In this document: positions 36,692 through 46,449 of the stretch, piece by piece
Numbering within the stretch: position 1 is the stretch's first letter
Layout: the number at the start of each line of letters is the position of its first letter
Assembly (NCBI RefSeq): GCF_900176505.1
Contig: NZ_FWYB01000005.1
Location: 1-64,000 of the forward strand
Source of the DNA: Pedobacter nyackensis
GTDB taxonomy: Bacteria > Bacteroidota > Bacteroidia > Sphingobacteriales > Sphingobacteriaceae
Direction: 5' to 3'
DNA: 64,000 nucleotides
Notes under the pieces: generated by a model
The model's database searches: none
Told to the model about the DNA's origin: nothing
Seen by the model: the letters and a program-made list of their open reading frames with translations, nothing else
Made by a program: the position numbers and the translations under genes

Positions 36692-36709
36692 TTTTTCATT
36701 GGCTTTGCC

Positions 36710-36717
36710 TACATTTG
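36710..36717 (+). promoter_or_regulatory. -7 element TACATTTG in front of the permease gene
   Basis: An exact TAnnTTTG match ending four bases before the TTG start at 36722. It leaves no room for a leader, so either the mRNA is leaderless or the permease is also read from the upstream gene's transcript. Confidence 0.55.
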
Positions 36718-36721
36718 TATA

Positions 36722-38161
36722 TTGAAAAAGATTCATTTACTACTGGTCAAAGCATTTATAAAGCCCTTTTTCGTCACTTTTTTTATAGTGATGTTTATTC
36801 TGTTGATGCTTTTTTTGTTTAAGTATGTTGACGATTTGATCGGAAAAGGATTCGAATGGTATGTCATACTTGAACTGATGTATTATGCGTCTGCGGCTAA
36901 CGTTTCTATGGCGCTACCGCTTTCCATTTTACTGTCATCGATAATGACCTTTGGTACCTTAGGAGAGAATTATGAATTGGTAGCCATTAAATCAGCTGGG
37001 ATTTCTTTGCAAAAAGCGATGATGCCATTGCTGATTGTGATTATTTTTCTAGCCATCAGTTCCTTTATTTTTTCCGACTACATGTTACCAAAGGCAAATC
37101 TGAAGTTTGGTTCCTTGCTTTGGGATATCAGGAATAAGAAATTGTCCTTTTTAATTAAAGAGGGAGTTTTTAACAATAGCATTCCCGGCTATTCTATCAG
37201 AGTAGATAAAAAGAATGATGACGGTGCTTTGCACAATGTCATGATTTACGACCATACGGGCAATAGTGGAATAGCTAAAATCATTGTTGCAAAAGAAGGA
37301 ATGATGTCTAAGGATGATAATCATTTGGTTTTAAAGCTACGTGATGGTGTAAGGTATGAGGAATCGAGTGGAAAGAGTTCTTCTTATAATCCACGACAGG
37401 AACTCACCAGGATGCGTTTTAAGGAAACAGATCAAAAATTTGATATTTCCAGTTTCAAAATGAGCAGAACTGATGAGGAAGGTTTTAGAGGGAATACTCA
37501 AATGCTTAACCTTAAAGGGCTGACAAAGAAGAAGGATTCCTTATCGCGCGAGTTGGACAGCATTAACAAATTTGCTGCGCTTAATGTAAGCAGCTACTAT
37601 AAGCAGAATAATTATACTAAAGGCTATACAAAGGTAGTTGCTAAGCCAAAAGATATTAAGGGTGAGATAGTTAATACTATTCCAGGTAACCAGAAATTAA
37701 TGGTCCTGCAGAGTGCCTTAGATCAGGCTAACAGCGTAATGCAAACAACCGCGGGTAGAATGACGGATCATGCAGATAGGGTTAAAAATATTATAAAGGT
37801 TGAAATCGAATATCAAAAGAAGTTTACACTCGCAGCTTCTTGTCTTCTATTGTTTTTTATTGGTGCGCCTTTGGGGGCTATTATAAGAAAGGGCGGACTA
37901 GGTTTGCCTGTTGTTGTGGCTATTGTGTTTTTCCTGATCTATCATATAATTGCTACCGTTGCTGAAAAATCAGCGACTCAGGGTTCACTAACTCCTTTTT
38001 TCGGGATGTGGTTAGCGATCATTATTTTGTCGCCATTAGGAGCATTCCTTACTTACAAGGCGACGGTTGATTCAGCATTATTTGACGTGAATTACTTTAA
38101 ACAGGTAGTCGTTAACTTTTTTAAAAGATTTAAGAAAAAGAATTCGCCGGTAAAAATTTGA
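36722..38161 (+). CDS. LptF/LptG family permease (YjgP/YjgQ)
   Basis: A 479-residue inner-membrane protein. Three N-terminal helices lie at about residues 12-120, a periplasmic beta-jellyroll domain spans about 140-260, a linker carries a helical region, and three C-terminal helices follow (about 365-460). LptF and LptG with LptB form the ABC machine that extracts lipopolysaccharide from the inner membrane and feeds the Lpt bridge. Only one such gene is here, so I cannot say whether it is F or G. The start is a TTG; there is no ATG before the first membrane helix, and the residues it adds (MKKIHLLLVKAFIKPFF) look like the family's N-terminus. A long insertion rich in Lys and Ser (about 270-350) is unlike E. 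coli. Confidence 0.87.
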   Translation: MKKIHLLLVKAFIKPFFVTFFIVMFILLMLFLFKYVDDLIGKGFEWYVILELMYYASAANVSMALPLSILLSSIMTFGTLGENYELVAIKSAGISLQKAMMPLLIVIIFLAISSFIFSDYMLPKANLKFGSLLWDIRNKKLSFLIKEGVFNNSIPGYSIRVDKKNDDGALHNVMIYDHTGNSGIAKIIVAKEGMMSKDDNHLVLKLRDGVRYEESSGKSSSYNPRQELTRMRFKETDQKFDISSFKMSRTDEEGFRGNTQMLNLKGLTKKKDSLSRELDSINKFAALNVSSYYKQNNYTKGYTKVVAKPKDIKGEIVNTIPGNQKLMVLQSALDQANSVMQTTAGRMTDHADRVKNIIKVEIEYQKKFTLAASCLLLFFIGAPLGAIIRKGGLGLPVVVAIVFFLIYHIIATVAEKSATQGSLTPFFGMWLAIIILSPLGAFLTYKATVDSALFDVNYFKQVVVNFFKRFKKKNSPVKI

Positions 38162-38205
38162 TAAGCGTATGATATTGTGAGGAATGAAATTGTTTTTGAA
38201 GGTTG

Positions 38206-38213
38206 TAACTTTG
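38206..38213 (+). promoter_or_regulatory. -7 element TAACTTTG for ribBA
   Basis: An exact TAnnTTTG match 64 bases before the ribBA start codon. The leader is too short, and lacks the conserved blocks, for an FMN riboswitch. Confidence 0.55.
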
Positions 38214-38277
38214 CAATGCAAATTTAATGGATTTTCAAATTGTTAAATGTAGGTTTGAGAATTGATATACTTATAAA

Positions 38278-39489
38278 ATGGAAATTAAACTCGATGCAAT
38301 AGAAGATGCTATTGCGGATATAAAAGCTGGTAAAGTTATTATCGTAGTAGATGACGAGGATAGAGAGAACGAAGGTGACTTCTTAACCGCTGCTGCTAAT
38401 GCTACTCCTGAAGTGATTAATTTTATGGCCACCTACGGTAGGGGCTTAATTTGTGCTCCTTTAACTGAACAGAGATGTGATGAGCTTGGGTTAGAACCTA
38501 TGGTTGGCAAGAATACAGCCATTTATGAAACTAATTTTACTGTTTCAGTAGATTTACTTGGCCATGGTTGTACAACCGGAATTTCCGCTTCAGATAGATC
38601 AAAAACTATTCTTGCATTAATTGATCCTAATATTGATCCTGCTGAATTAGGTAAACCAGGACATATATTTCCCTTAAGATCTAAAGATGGAGGTGTTCTT
38701 CGTCGTTCAGGACACACTGAAGCAGCAGTAGATCTGGCCCGTTTAGCCGGAATGGAACCTGCAGGTGTTTTGGTAGAAATTTTGAAGGATGATGGTGAAA
38801 TGGCAAGACTTCCGGATTTGATTAAAATTGCGGAAAGACACCAACTTAGAATTGTTTCAATAAAGGATCTTATTGCTTATAGGTTAAGTAAAGAAACCTT
38901 AATTAAAGAGGAAGTAACCATCAACTTGCCTACACAGTGGGGAGATTTTAGTATGACGGCCTATACACAATTAGACAACAATGCTACGCATTTGGCTATT
39001 AGTAAAGGAAAATGGTCTGAAGATGAGCCAGTGTTGGCAAGGGTTCATAGTTCATGTGTAACCGGTGATATATTTGGGTCATGCCGCTGCGATTGCGGAC
39101 CACAGCTCCATAAGGCTTTAGAGATGATCGATAAAGAAGGTAAAGGCGTTGTTGTTTATATGAACCAGGAAGGACGTGGAATTGGTCTGATCAATAAACT
39201 ACGCTCTTATAATTTACAGGATGCCGGTCTTGATACCGTTGAAGCTAATATTAAATTGGGCTTTAAGGGTGATGAGCGTGATTATGGTGTGGGTGCACAG
39301 ATCCTGAGAGCTCAAGGGGTGACAAAGATGAAGTTAATGTCTAATAACCCGACTAAAAGAGCTGGACTAATTGGATATGGCTTAGAAATCATTGAAAACA
39401 TTGCTATTGAAATTGAAAGCAACGTCCACAATGAGTTGTACTTAAAAACTAAGCGTGATAAAATGGGACATCAAATCATGAAGGGCTAA
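38278..39489 (+). CDS. ribBA: Bifunctional 3,4-dihydroxy-2-butanone 4-phosphate synthase / GTP cyclohydrolase II
   Basis: A 403-residue enzyme covering both entry steps of riboflavin synthesis. Residues 1 to about 205 are the RibB domain ([11 protein letters not shown] metal and substrate motif; [21 protein letters not shown]). The rest is RibA, with the zinc cysteines in [17 protein letters not shown] and the GTP-contact segment NQEGRGIGL. It makes both dihydroxybutanone phosphate from ribulose 5-phosphate and the pyrimidine precursor from GTP. The next flavin gene, ribF, lies in the window at 54611, in a different operon. The gene stands alone with its own promoter element. Confidence 0.97.
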   Translation: MEIKLDAIEDAIADIKAGKVIIVVDDEDRENEGDFLTAAANATPEVINFMATYGRGLICAPLTEQRCDELGLEPMVGKNTAIYETNFTVSVDLLGHGCTTGISASDRSKTILALIDPNIDPAELGKPGHIFPLRSKDGGVLRRSGHTEAAVDLARLAGMEPAGVLVEILKDDGEMARLPDLIKIAERHQLRIVSIKDLIAYRLSKETLIKEEVTINLPTQWGDFSMTAYTQLDNNATHLAISKGKWSEDEPVLARVHSSCVTGDIFGSCRCDCGPQLHKALEMIDKEGKGVVVYMNQEGRGIGLINKLRSYNLQDAGLDTVEANIKLGFKGDERDYGVGAQILRAQGVTKMKLMSNNPTKRAGLIGYGLEIIENIAIEIESNVHNELYLKTKRDKMGHQIMKG

Positions 39490-39493
39490 GGAC

Positions 39494-42400
39494 TTATTTC
39501 CTTTTTGGCTTTTTCTGATTATTTATTATAGCCTCTTTATTAGCGGGCGTCTGGACCTCGGTAGATTTTTTCTCTTCTTCCGAGGTCTTCTTTTTTAACT
39601 CTTCTTTCTTCTTTTTCTCCTCCCGGCGTATTTTCCCTGAAATCTTTTGAAGAAACTCCCTGAAGCTATCAAATTGTTGGGTATAGATCAGACCTACTGA
39701 GGTAACATTTGTATATTGATTTGCTGTATTCGAATTAAAAATACTTTGTTGGGTAGGAGGCTTATTGGCTAGTTTACCCACTAATGTTCCATCTTTCTTG
39801 ATCAGCGCTAGTACCTCTACTTCACCACCTACATTATCTCTTGAAAAGCCAATAGGTGAAAGATCGTTTGTACTTCTTTTATCTACAATACCTGCATTTA
39901 AAACTATCCTATCCTGAAAGAAACGGAATGAGGCATTAGCTTCACTTAGCGAGCGAATATTGATGTCAACAAAATCAAGGTTTAATGAAGACAGTACATT
40001 GTTAAATTGATTGAATAGTAGTTCCGTGGCAGTACTAGCTACACCAGAACCTAGCTGCTTGCCCAATCCTTCTTTTCCTGAGCCGGGAGTAAAGCTACGT
40101 CTGATGATTAAGCTTAAAGCTTGTAAGTTCCTATTGTTGTCATCATTAAAATAGGTTTGCATTTCTTCCTTAATCGCAGGGTTTGAAGGGAAAAATATAT
40201 CTAACTTAATGTCAGGTTTCATTAGTAAGCCTGATAATCCCATCTCAACTTCCGTTAGTACCCTTTCATTTTCGTTTTCACCGCTTACTGCTCTGTTCGC
40301 CGCAGCATATAGATCCGCCAGACCTGCTCTTAATGAGTATATGGCCTTTAAGTTGATCTGAGCAGTAGTAGGGTTGCCAGTCCACCTGATCGTTCCACCT
40401 TGCCTGATATTGAATTTTTTATTAATTACTTCCTGGGCAGTAAAATCGAAAATACCAGATTCAATGATATAGTCGCCCGACATTTCAAAATCGCCCAGAC
40501 TGTTAATGTTAAGTGCAAGGTTCTTTGAATATCCTCTGCCACTAAGGTTTCCTAATGAAGTAAAAATATTAGCAGTACTATTTGCATCCACATCTATTTT
40601 TAAGCTCATGGTTAAGCCATCAAAGCTGGTTTGTTTCTTTACAAAAGCTGTGGTGTCTTTGCTCACAAAAGTGATGAAATCTTTACTCGAAACCGTTTCA
40701 GAGCTATTCAGGGGTAGGTTGAAAACTGTTCCTTTTTCTGTTTTAGCATCAATCCCAATATATAGCTTATTGCTTGGGCCTTTAAATTGAAATTTTCCCG
40801 TTGCGTAGGCCTGGCCAAAATACAGTGGATTGTCTTTCTCCGTTGTATTTAAGGCCATAAATTTATTAGCATAGATATCCACATCAAGCGTTGGATTGTT
40901 GAGATCATTTAAATCTACAGTACCGTTAGCTATGGCTTCATTTCCATCTACATCAAGTAATTTAAGGTCTTCGACTGTAATTACGCTATTATCTACTGTA
41001 ACATCATGAGATATGGTGTACCTTGTTTTGAGGTAATTAATAATCATCGATGCATTATCCAATGAAATATCACCCTTAATTGCTGGCTTTTTTAAAGGAC
41101 CCGTCACAGTAAGATCAGCTGAGACATGACCTTTTAAATCTGAAACCAACTGATTAACAAAAGGCCCTAAAACCGCAAGTTCAGTTTTATCCAGCTTTAT
41201 CTCCAGATCTATTTCTTTCTTCTCCAGGTCGAGATTACCCGTAGCCCTTAGGGTTTCTTTACCCGACGATATAATATTGGTGAAAATATTGGCTTTATTT
41301 TTTGATTGATCATAGGATGAGGTATCCGTTAAACTGCCAATATAGGTATCGTTAAAAACCAGGGAGTCGATTTTGATATTGTCATGGATTTCCGGGGATT
41401 TAAGGATATTGGCTAATGTGGTTTGACCATTTACATTTCCACTGATTTTAAGGCCTTGTGCTTTTACAAATGGATTTAAAGTTGTTAAGCTGAAATCTTT
41501 AAATCCTATCAGCAGCATATCCTTTGGATCGCTGGATAGTACCCCATCTAATGTCAGAAACTGTTTTCCATTGTTAAGGTCAAAGTTGCTGATCTCTGTT
41601 TTTCCATCATGAAGATTTATCCGAACTGCTTCCGGGATTTTCCATTCTTCACTGTTTACTATTAAAATAGACGGAAGGATGCTTACACGGGCAGTTGTAT
41701 CGTTGGCAAACTCTATCAAACCATTCAAATCGAGTTGGTTTTGATCATCTTCGTTAGAGAGCTTAACGTTTAATGAAAGACTGTCATTCCTTAAAATGTT
41801 GGAAATGTTGACATTTTTGATGTGTAAACTGTCATTCAGGTCGACCCTGTCCGAGGTAATGATAGCCTGGAGTTGATTGGCACTGGTATTTTCGTCGATA
41901 ATAATATTGTTGACAACAATGCCTTTGTATTTTAGCTTTTTTATAAAGCCATTAAGTGTTGCCGTATTGTTTGGCGAATCAAAATTACCAGCAAAAATGG
42001 CCTGATCTTCAATTTCCAATCCGGGGACAAGGAGTTCGGCAATAGGGGCAAAGCGTTTTATGTTTAGATCAAACTGGAAAATCTGATCGCTAGGTTTTAC
42101 GATCGTTAACTTTAGGGATGGAATATATTTCTTAGCTAAAGTTTTGTAATAGGAGGGGATGGTATTTAAGTCATACTGCCCCTTGATACTGGCATCAAGT
42201 ATATCCGATTTTACAGTTAAGCTCCTGGCTTTTCCTACACCGCTAGCCCGGAGTTCAACAGAGTCGACATGATAGATTCCTTTTACATTGTCTAGTTTGA
42301 TTTCCTGAAGTCGAAGGTTTCCTTGTAAATTGTTTAAGTTGCTTCCCGAAAAGTTGGTACTAAATATGGCGTCAATTTTCAAAGAGTCTTTATATAATTT

Positions 42401-43993
42401 AAGCGCCCTTAGCTTGGCATTCTTTATGGTCGCTTTAAAATTAAATACCGGAAGTTTTGGGTTCAGATTAACTCCACCATCAAATGCAAGCTGAACATTC
42501 TTATCATTAATTTTTAAACTGCCATCAAAAAACTTTTTATCAAATGTTCCATCAATTTTAACATTTCTGTACCTGTAGTTGTTGAAATCAATATAATCGA
42601 TACCGCCAATTAGTTTTTCTGACAGGCTGTTTATCTCTGTACCTCTTCCCTTAACATATAGTGACGCTGATAATCGCCCCAACATGTTTTCATTGATCAG
42701 ATTTCCTAAGTTGAAATCGTAGGTTTTAACATTTCCCGTATACGAAGGAATACCTTTTTTATCGATCTTCATGTTTACATCCGATACGACTCTTCCTAGT
42801 TTCGTTTTAAATTCTCCGAAGGCAATAAAGTCATTTTTAAAGCCAGTAAATGATCCATTGAAATTAATGTTGCCGAATTTGTCCAGGATTTTAGGAATTA
42901 CTTTTATTTTTTTACCTGTAACATCTGTTACAATTTCATCCAGATCAGCTTTATTGGTGCCGGCCATATCAATTTTCAGATCCATAAATGTTTCATTAAG
43001 ATATGGCAGGCCTTTTAGTATAAAATCGCCTTTAATATAGGTAGCTTGTCCAGCCTTAACCGATAGTTTTTTAGCTTTCAGGTTATTCACAAGCCCGGTA
43101 ATCTGACCATCAATATCAATGTCGAGGTTCATTTGATCTAACTCGGATGTAAAGAATGACACATCATGAGATGAAATGTGACTATCCACAAAATTAGCCT
43201 TCATCTTTACCTTGGTGATGTAGTCGTTAAAATCCTCATAGCTTTTAAAGCGCATTTGAAAATAATCCGTTAAGCGGGTTCTGTTGGTTACCAGCATCAG
43301 ATCCTTTAATTCGATACTATTGGTGTCGATTGTAGTGAAGGCAGTAAGGTTTTTTAAGTAGAAACCACTTTTTTCTTTAAACGTCAGGTCTTTTATATTC
43401 GTCTGAAGAATATGGTCTTTTGTGTTGAATTTCTCGAAAATGCCGTTTAAATGTGTTAATGCAACGTCATCAAAGTTGATCCCCTTCATAAGGGTATCCC
43501 TTCTATAGTTCTTGTATTTAAAACTAGTATTGTTCAGGATAATGCGGTCGAACGATATCTGATAGGGTTTTTTCTTCTTTTTAACTTTTGGCGGTCCGGA
43601 ATCAAAATAATCTATGATAAAGTCAAGATTTGTGGATCTGTCTTTATAAGACTTTAAGAAAAAAGATCCGTTGTTGATTTGTACCGTGTTAATAGCTATT
43701 ATTCGTTCCTTTATAGAGAACTGATTAATATCCACCAGGAATTTTGGCGTATTTAAAATCGTATCCTTCTGCTGGTCAAGCACCAGTAGGTCTTCAATTA
43801 CAATAGATTTAAAAGGTATTACATAAATGCCGCTTAAAGATATTGTTGTGTTTAATTCTTTGGAAAGGTAGGAGGCCGCTTTTTTTGCCACAAAGGTTTG
43901 CACAGGCCTGAGCTGAAGCGCAAACACAAGGAATACAGCCAGTATTATTACTGATGCAACGATCCAAAGAAGTATTTGTAATAGTTTTTTAAT
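39494..43993 (-). CDS. TamB / translocation-assembly-module-like protein (DUF490)
   Basis: A very large protein (1499 residues from the proposed start) with an N-terminal membrane anchor, long repeats of beta strands of the AsmA/TamB type, and a C-terminal TamB domain (about residues 1050-1440, including GDFEMSGDYIIESGIFDF and the SASFRFF-type end). The tail is Lys/Glu-rich. TamB-like proteins span the periplasm and move lipids between membranes or help outer-membrane protein assembly. In frame from GTG at 43927 the anchor would be missing; reading further upstream restores KKLLQILLWIVASVIILAVF. The only possible start before a stop is ATT at 43993, so a rare start codon is proposed. It diverges from tsaD with only 27 bases between the starts. 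Confidence 0.85.
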   Translation of the reverse strand: MKKLLQILLWIVASVIILAVFLVFALQLRPVQTFVAKKAASYLSKELNTTISLSGIYVIPFKSIVIEDLLVLDQQKDTILNTPKFLVDINQFSIKERIIAINTVQINNGSFFLKSYKDRSTNLDFIIDYFDSGPPKVKKKKKPYQISFDRIILNNTSFKYKNYRRDTLMKGINFDDVALTHLNGIFEKFNTKDHILQTNIKDLTFKEKSGFYLKNLTAFTTIDTNSIELKDLMLVTNRTRLTDYFQMRFKSYEDFNDYITKVKMKANFVDSHISSHDVSFFTSELDQMNLDIDIDGQITGLVNNLKAKKLSVKAGQATYIKGDFILKGLPYLNETFMDLKIDMAGTNKADLDEIVTDVTGKKIKVIPKILDKFGNINFNGSFTGFKNDFIAFGEFKTKLGRVVSDVNMKIDKKGIPSYTGNVKTYDFNLGNLINENMLGRLSASLYVKGRGTEINSLSEKLIGGIDYIDFNNYRYRNVKIDGTFDKKFFDGSLKINDKNVQLAFDGGVNLNPKLPVFNFKATIKNAKLRALKLYKDSLKIDAIFSTNFSGSNLNNLQGNLRLQEIKLDNVKGIYHVDSVELRASGVGKARSLTVKSDILDASIKGQYDLNTIPSYYKTLAKKYIPSLKLTIVKPSDQIFQFDLNIKRFAPIAELLVPGLEIEDQAIFAGNFDSPNNTATLNGFIKKLKYKGIVVNNIIIDENTSANQLQAIITSDRVDLNDSLHIKNVNISNILRNDSLSLNVKLSNEDDQNQLDLNGLIEFANDTTARVSILPSILIVNSEEWKIPEAVRINLHDGKTEISNFDLNNGKQFLTLDGVLSSDPKDMLLIGFKDFSLTTLNPFVKAQGLKISGNVNGQTTLANILKSPEIHDNIKIDSLVFNDTYIGSLTDTSSYDQSKNKANIFTNIISSGKETLRATGNLDLEKKEIDLEIKLDKTELAVLGPFVNQLVSDLKGHVSADLTVTGPLKKPAIKGDISLDNASMIINYLKTRYTISHDVTVDNSVITVEDLKLLDVDGNEAIANGTVDLNDLNNPTLDVDIYANKFMALNTTEKDNPLYFGQAYATGKFQFKGPSNKLYIGIDAKTEKGTVFNLPLNSSETVSSKDFITFVSKDTTAFVKKQTSFDGLTMSLKIDVDANSTANIFTSLGNLSGRGYSKNLALNINSLGDFEMSGDYIIESGIFDFTAQEVINKKFNIRQGGTIRWTGNPTTAQINLKAIYSLRAGLADLYAAANRAVSGENENERVLTEVEMGLSGLLMKPDIKLDIFFPSNPAIKEEMQTYFNDDNNRNLQALSLIIRRSFTPGSGKEGLGKQLGSGVASTATELLFNQFNNVLSSLNLDFVDINIRSLSEANASFRFFQDRIVLNAGIVDKRSTNDLSPIGFSRDNVGGEVEVLALIKKDGTLVGKLANKPPTQQSIFNSNTANQYTNVTSVGLIYTQQFDSFREFLQKISGKIRREEKKKKEELKKKTSEEEKKSTEVQTPANKEAIINNQKKPKRK

Positions 43994-44000
43994 AGTTTTG
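43993..44000 (+). promoter_or_regulatory. -7 element TAGTTTTG for tsaD
   Basis: An exact TAnnTTTG match 20 bases before the GTG start of tsaD. It overlaps the proposed start codon of the divergent TamB-like gene. A TTTG at 43975-43978 is only 14 bases upstream. Confidence 0.55.
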
Positions 44001-44020
44001 TAGCTTAATTATAAATAACC

Positions 44021-45022
44021 GTGTCTGTAATACTTGCTATAGAATCTTCTTGCGATGAAACGTCCGTTGCCATATGTAATAACGGCAAAATTACTGCCAA
44101 TGTTATTGCAAACCAAACAATTCATGAAAATTATGGAGGTGTAATACCTGAGCTTGCCTCAAGGGTACATCAACAAAATATTGTTCCGGTTATTCAACAG
44201 GCATTAACAGATGCTAAAGTTACTAAAAAGGAGCTAAATGCTATTGCCTTTACTAGGGGGCCTGGACTATTAGGTTCGCTATTGGTGGGCGTTTCATTTG
44301 CTAAATCATTTGCTTTAGCGCTGGATTTACCTTTGGTTTCTGTAAATCATATGCACGCGCATATTCTGGCTCATTTTATTGATGATCCAAAACCTAAATT
44401 TCCTTTTCTTTGTCTTACTGTATCAGGGGGACATACACAAATTGTTTTGGTGAAAGATTATTTTGATATGGAAATTGTGGGGGAGACTTTGGATGATGCA
44501 GCTGGTGAGGCTTTCGATAAGACTGCAAAAATATTGAATTTGCCTTATCCGGGTGGTCCGCTGATTGATAAGCATGCTAAGGAGGGAAATCCGAAAGCTT
44601 TTAAATTTGCTGAGCCGCAAATAAAGGACTTGAATTATAGCTTTAGTGGCTTAAAAACGTCTATACTATATTTTATTCGTGCACAGGAAAAGCTGAATCC
44701 TGAGTTTATTGCCGAGAATTTGAACGATATTTGTGCTTCAGTTCAACACAGTATAGTGCATATTTTATTGAATAAATTAAAGAGAGCTGCAGCTCAATAT
44801 GGAATAAAGGAAATTGCAATTGCCGGTGGGGTTTCTGCTAATAGTGGCTTAAGATCAGCTTTGCAAGATATGGCCGGTCAATTGAATTGGAATGTTTATA
44901 TTCCTGCATTTCAGTATTGCACAGATAACGCAGGGATGATTGCTATAGCAGGATACCATAAATACCTGAAAGGCGATTTTGTTGGGCAAGATGTAGCTCC
45001 GCTCTCAAGAATGGAATTTTAA
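44021..45022 (+). CDS. tsaD: tRNA N6-adenosine threonylcarbamoyltransferase TsaD
   Basis: A 333-residue Kae1/Gcp/YgjD family protein. It moves the threonylcarbamoyl group onto A37 of tRNAs that read ANN codons, with TsaB, TsaC and TsaE. Visible family marks are the opening ILAIESSCDETSVAI, the metal-binding H110-M-H112-A-H114, the nucleotide segment TVSGGHTQIVLV and the C-terminal QYCTDNAGMIAIAG. The length is normal. It starts with GTG at 44021; a stop codon lies three codons upstream in frame, so no other start is possible. A small membrane protein gene follows 19 bases later. Confidence 0.96.
   Translation: MSVILAIESSCDETSVAICNNGKITANVIANQTIHENYGGVIPELASRVHQQNIVPVIQQALTDAKVTKKELNAIAFTRGPGLLGSLLVGVSFAKSFALALDLPLVSVNHMHAHILAHFIDDPKPKFPFLCLTVSGGHTQIVLVKDYFDMEIVGETLDDAAGEAFDKTAKILNLPYPGGPLIDKHAKEGNPKAFKFAEPQIKDLNYSFSGLKTSILYFIRAQEKLNPEFIAENLNDICASVQHSIVHILLNKLKRAAAQYGIKEIAIAGGVSANSGLRSALQDMAGQLNWNVYIPAFQYCTDNAGMIAIAGYHKYLKGDFVGQDVAPLSRMEF
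44086..44093 (-). promoter_or_regulatory. Possible -7 element TAATTTTG for the TamB-like gene
   Basis: An exact TAnnTTTG match on the minus strand, inside the tsaD coding region and about 90 bases before the proposed ATT start of the TamB-like gene. The chance of a random match in a region this size is appreciable. Confidence 0.3.
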
Positions 45023-45041
45023 AAATTAAAACTAAAAGATT

Positions 45042-45263
45042 ATGAACGCAGCGAGCTATATATTTTTCGGATTATTGTTAATCCCATTGATCGTTTTTCT
45101 GGGCTGGCTTATTAAAAAGGATAAGAATCGGAATTACATTGGTTTGTTTGTATTGATTGCGATGGCTATAATTGCCTTGATTGCTATTATCAAATTTGAT
45201 AGCATATTTATGGAAAAAGGGCCGGGGTCAAGACTAAAATCACATACACCAAGTTATAGATAA
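45042..45263 (+). CDS. Small membrane protein, unknown function
   Basis: A 73-residue protein with two membrane helices (about residues 5-25 and 33-51) separated by a basic turn KKDKNRN, and a hydrophilic C-terminal tail. It is not recognised. It follows tsaD by 19 bases on the same strand and ends before a strong terminator, so it is probably co-transcribed. Its last bases, including the stop codon, are repeated just downstream (TATAGATAAGCA at 45255 and 45271), a short tandem duplication. Confidence 0.7.
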   Translation: MNAASYIFFGLLLIPLIVFLGWLIKKDKNRNYIGLFVLIAMAIIALIAIIKFDSIFMEKGPGSRLKSHTPSYR

Positions 45264-45277
45264 GCAGAATTATAGAT

Positions 45278-45322
45278 AAGCAAAAAGGGGCTGATAGTAC
45301 AACTATCAGCCCCTTTTTGCTT
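45278..45322. terminator. Bidirectional terminator between tsaD operon and recA
   Basis: A perfect 21-bp stem (45278-45298 with 45302-45322) with a three-base loop. The outer stem is AAAAA on one arm and TTTTT on the other, giving a T tract in either direction. It separates two convergent transcripts. Confidence 0.93.
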
Positions 45323-45329
45323 ATATGCT

Positions 45330-46352
45330 TTATTTAGTATTAACTGTTTCTTCCAGTTTCTCTCCGGTAACTTCAGCACGAATCTTTGCTTCAATCTCTT
45401 CAGATAATTCCGGGTTATCAAGTAACAGTTGCTTAACTGCATCTCTACCTTGTCCTAATTTAGTATCTCCGTAAGAGAACCATGAACCAGCTTTTTTGAT
45501 GATGTTGAAGTCAACACCAAGGTCAATTATTTCACCGGTTTTTGAGATACCTTCACCAAACATAATGTCGAATTCGGCAATACGGAAAGGTGGAGCAACT
45601 TTATTTTTTACAATTTTTACTTTTACTCTATTTCCAGCTACCTCGTCTGAATCTTTAATTTGTGATGTTCTGCGAATATCCAAACGTACAGATGCATAGA
45701 ACTTAAGTGCATTACCACCGGTAGTAGTCTCCGGGTTACCAAACATTACACCAATTTTTTCACGCAACTGGTTAATGAAGATACAGCAACATCCTGTTTT
45801 AGCGATTGTTCCGGTTAGTTTACGCAAAGCCTGAGACATTAAACGAGCTTGTAATCCCATTTTAGAATCACCCATTTCGCCTTCAATCTCCGCTTTAGGC
45901 ACCAAAGCAGCAACAGAGTCAATTACAATCACGTCGATAGCACCAGAACGGATCAGGTTATCAGCAATTTCTAAAGCCTGCTCACCATTGTCTGGTTGAG
46001 ATATCAACAAGTTATCAACATCAACGCCTAATTTTTTTGCATAACCTTTATCAAAAGCATGTTCCGCATCGATGATAGCTGCAATGCCACCTTTTTTCTG
46101 CGCTTCGGCAATAATGTGAGTAGCTAAAGTTGTTTTACCAGATGACTCAGGGCCATAAATTTCAATAACCCTACCTTTTGGAACACCACCAATACCTAAT
46201 GCAATATCTAAACTGATAGATCCTGTGGAAATAGATTCAATAGCTTCTACAGCATTGTCTCCCAGTTTCATAACAGTACCTTTACCATATGACTTTTCTA
46301 ACTTATCTAATGTAAGTTGTAGTGCTTTTAATTTGTCTGCGTTTGCGCTCAT
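45330..46352 (-). CDS. recA: Recombinase A
   Basis: A 340-residue RecA. The Walker A loop is GPESSGKTT, followed by IIDAEHAFD and the [13 protein letters not shown]alker B strand; L2 region [24 protein letters not shown] is intact. It coats single-stranded DNA to drive homologous recombination and triggers SOS where LexA exists. No intein, and the usual length. The gene stands alone: its own promoter elements lie in the gap after nth, and a strong terminator follows. Confidence 0.98.
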   Translation of the reverse strand: MSANADKLKALQLTLDKLEKSYGKGTVMKLGDNAVEAIESISTGSISLDIALGIGGVPKGRVIEIYGPESSGKTTLATHIIAEAQKKGGIAAIIDAEHAFDKGYAKKLGVDVDNLLISQPDNGEQALEIADNLIRSGAIDVIVIDSVAALVPKAEIEGEMGDSKMGLQARLMSQALRKLTGTIAKTGCCCIFINQLREKIGVMFGNPETTTGGNALKFYASVRLDIRRTSQIKDSDEVAGNRVKVKIVKNKVAPPFRIAEFDIMFGEGISKTGEIIDLGVDFNIIKKAGSWFSYGDTKLGQGRDAVKQLLLDNPELSEEIEAKIRAEVTGEKLEETVNTK

Positions 46353-46415
46353 ATTGTTATAATTCTTTGAGCAAGATAGCTATAAAATATCCTGCTTGTG
46401 TGCTAATTATGTTAG

Positions 46416-46449
46416 CAAATGTAATGTAATTTAATTTTAAATACCCAAA
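46416..46449 (-). promoter_or_regulatory. recA promoter: -33 TTTG and -7 TACATTTG
   Basis: TTTG (46446-46449) and an exact TAnnTTTG element (46416-46423) are separated by 22 bases, a little longer than the usual spacing. The leader is about 60 bases. No LexA-like inverted repeat was recognised. Confidence 0.6.

Noticed and set aside
38162..38277. FMN riboswitch before ribBA
   Set aside because: Only about 65 bases of leader after the -7 element, and none of the conserved RFN blocks are present.
45254..45442. Minus-strand open frame at the end of recA
   Set aside because: It spans the 21-bp terminator stem and overlaps the recA C-terminus in another frame; a shadow of recA.
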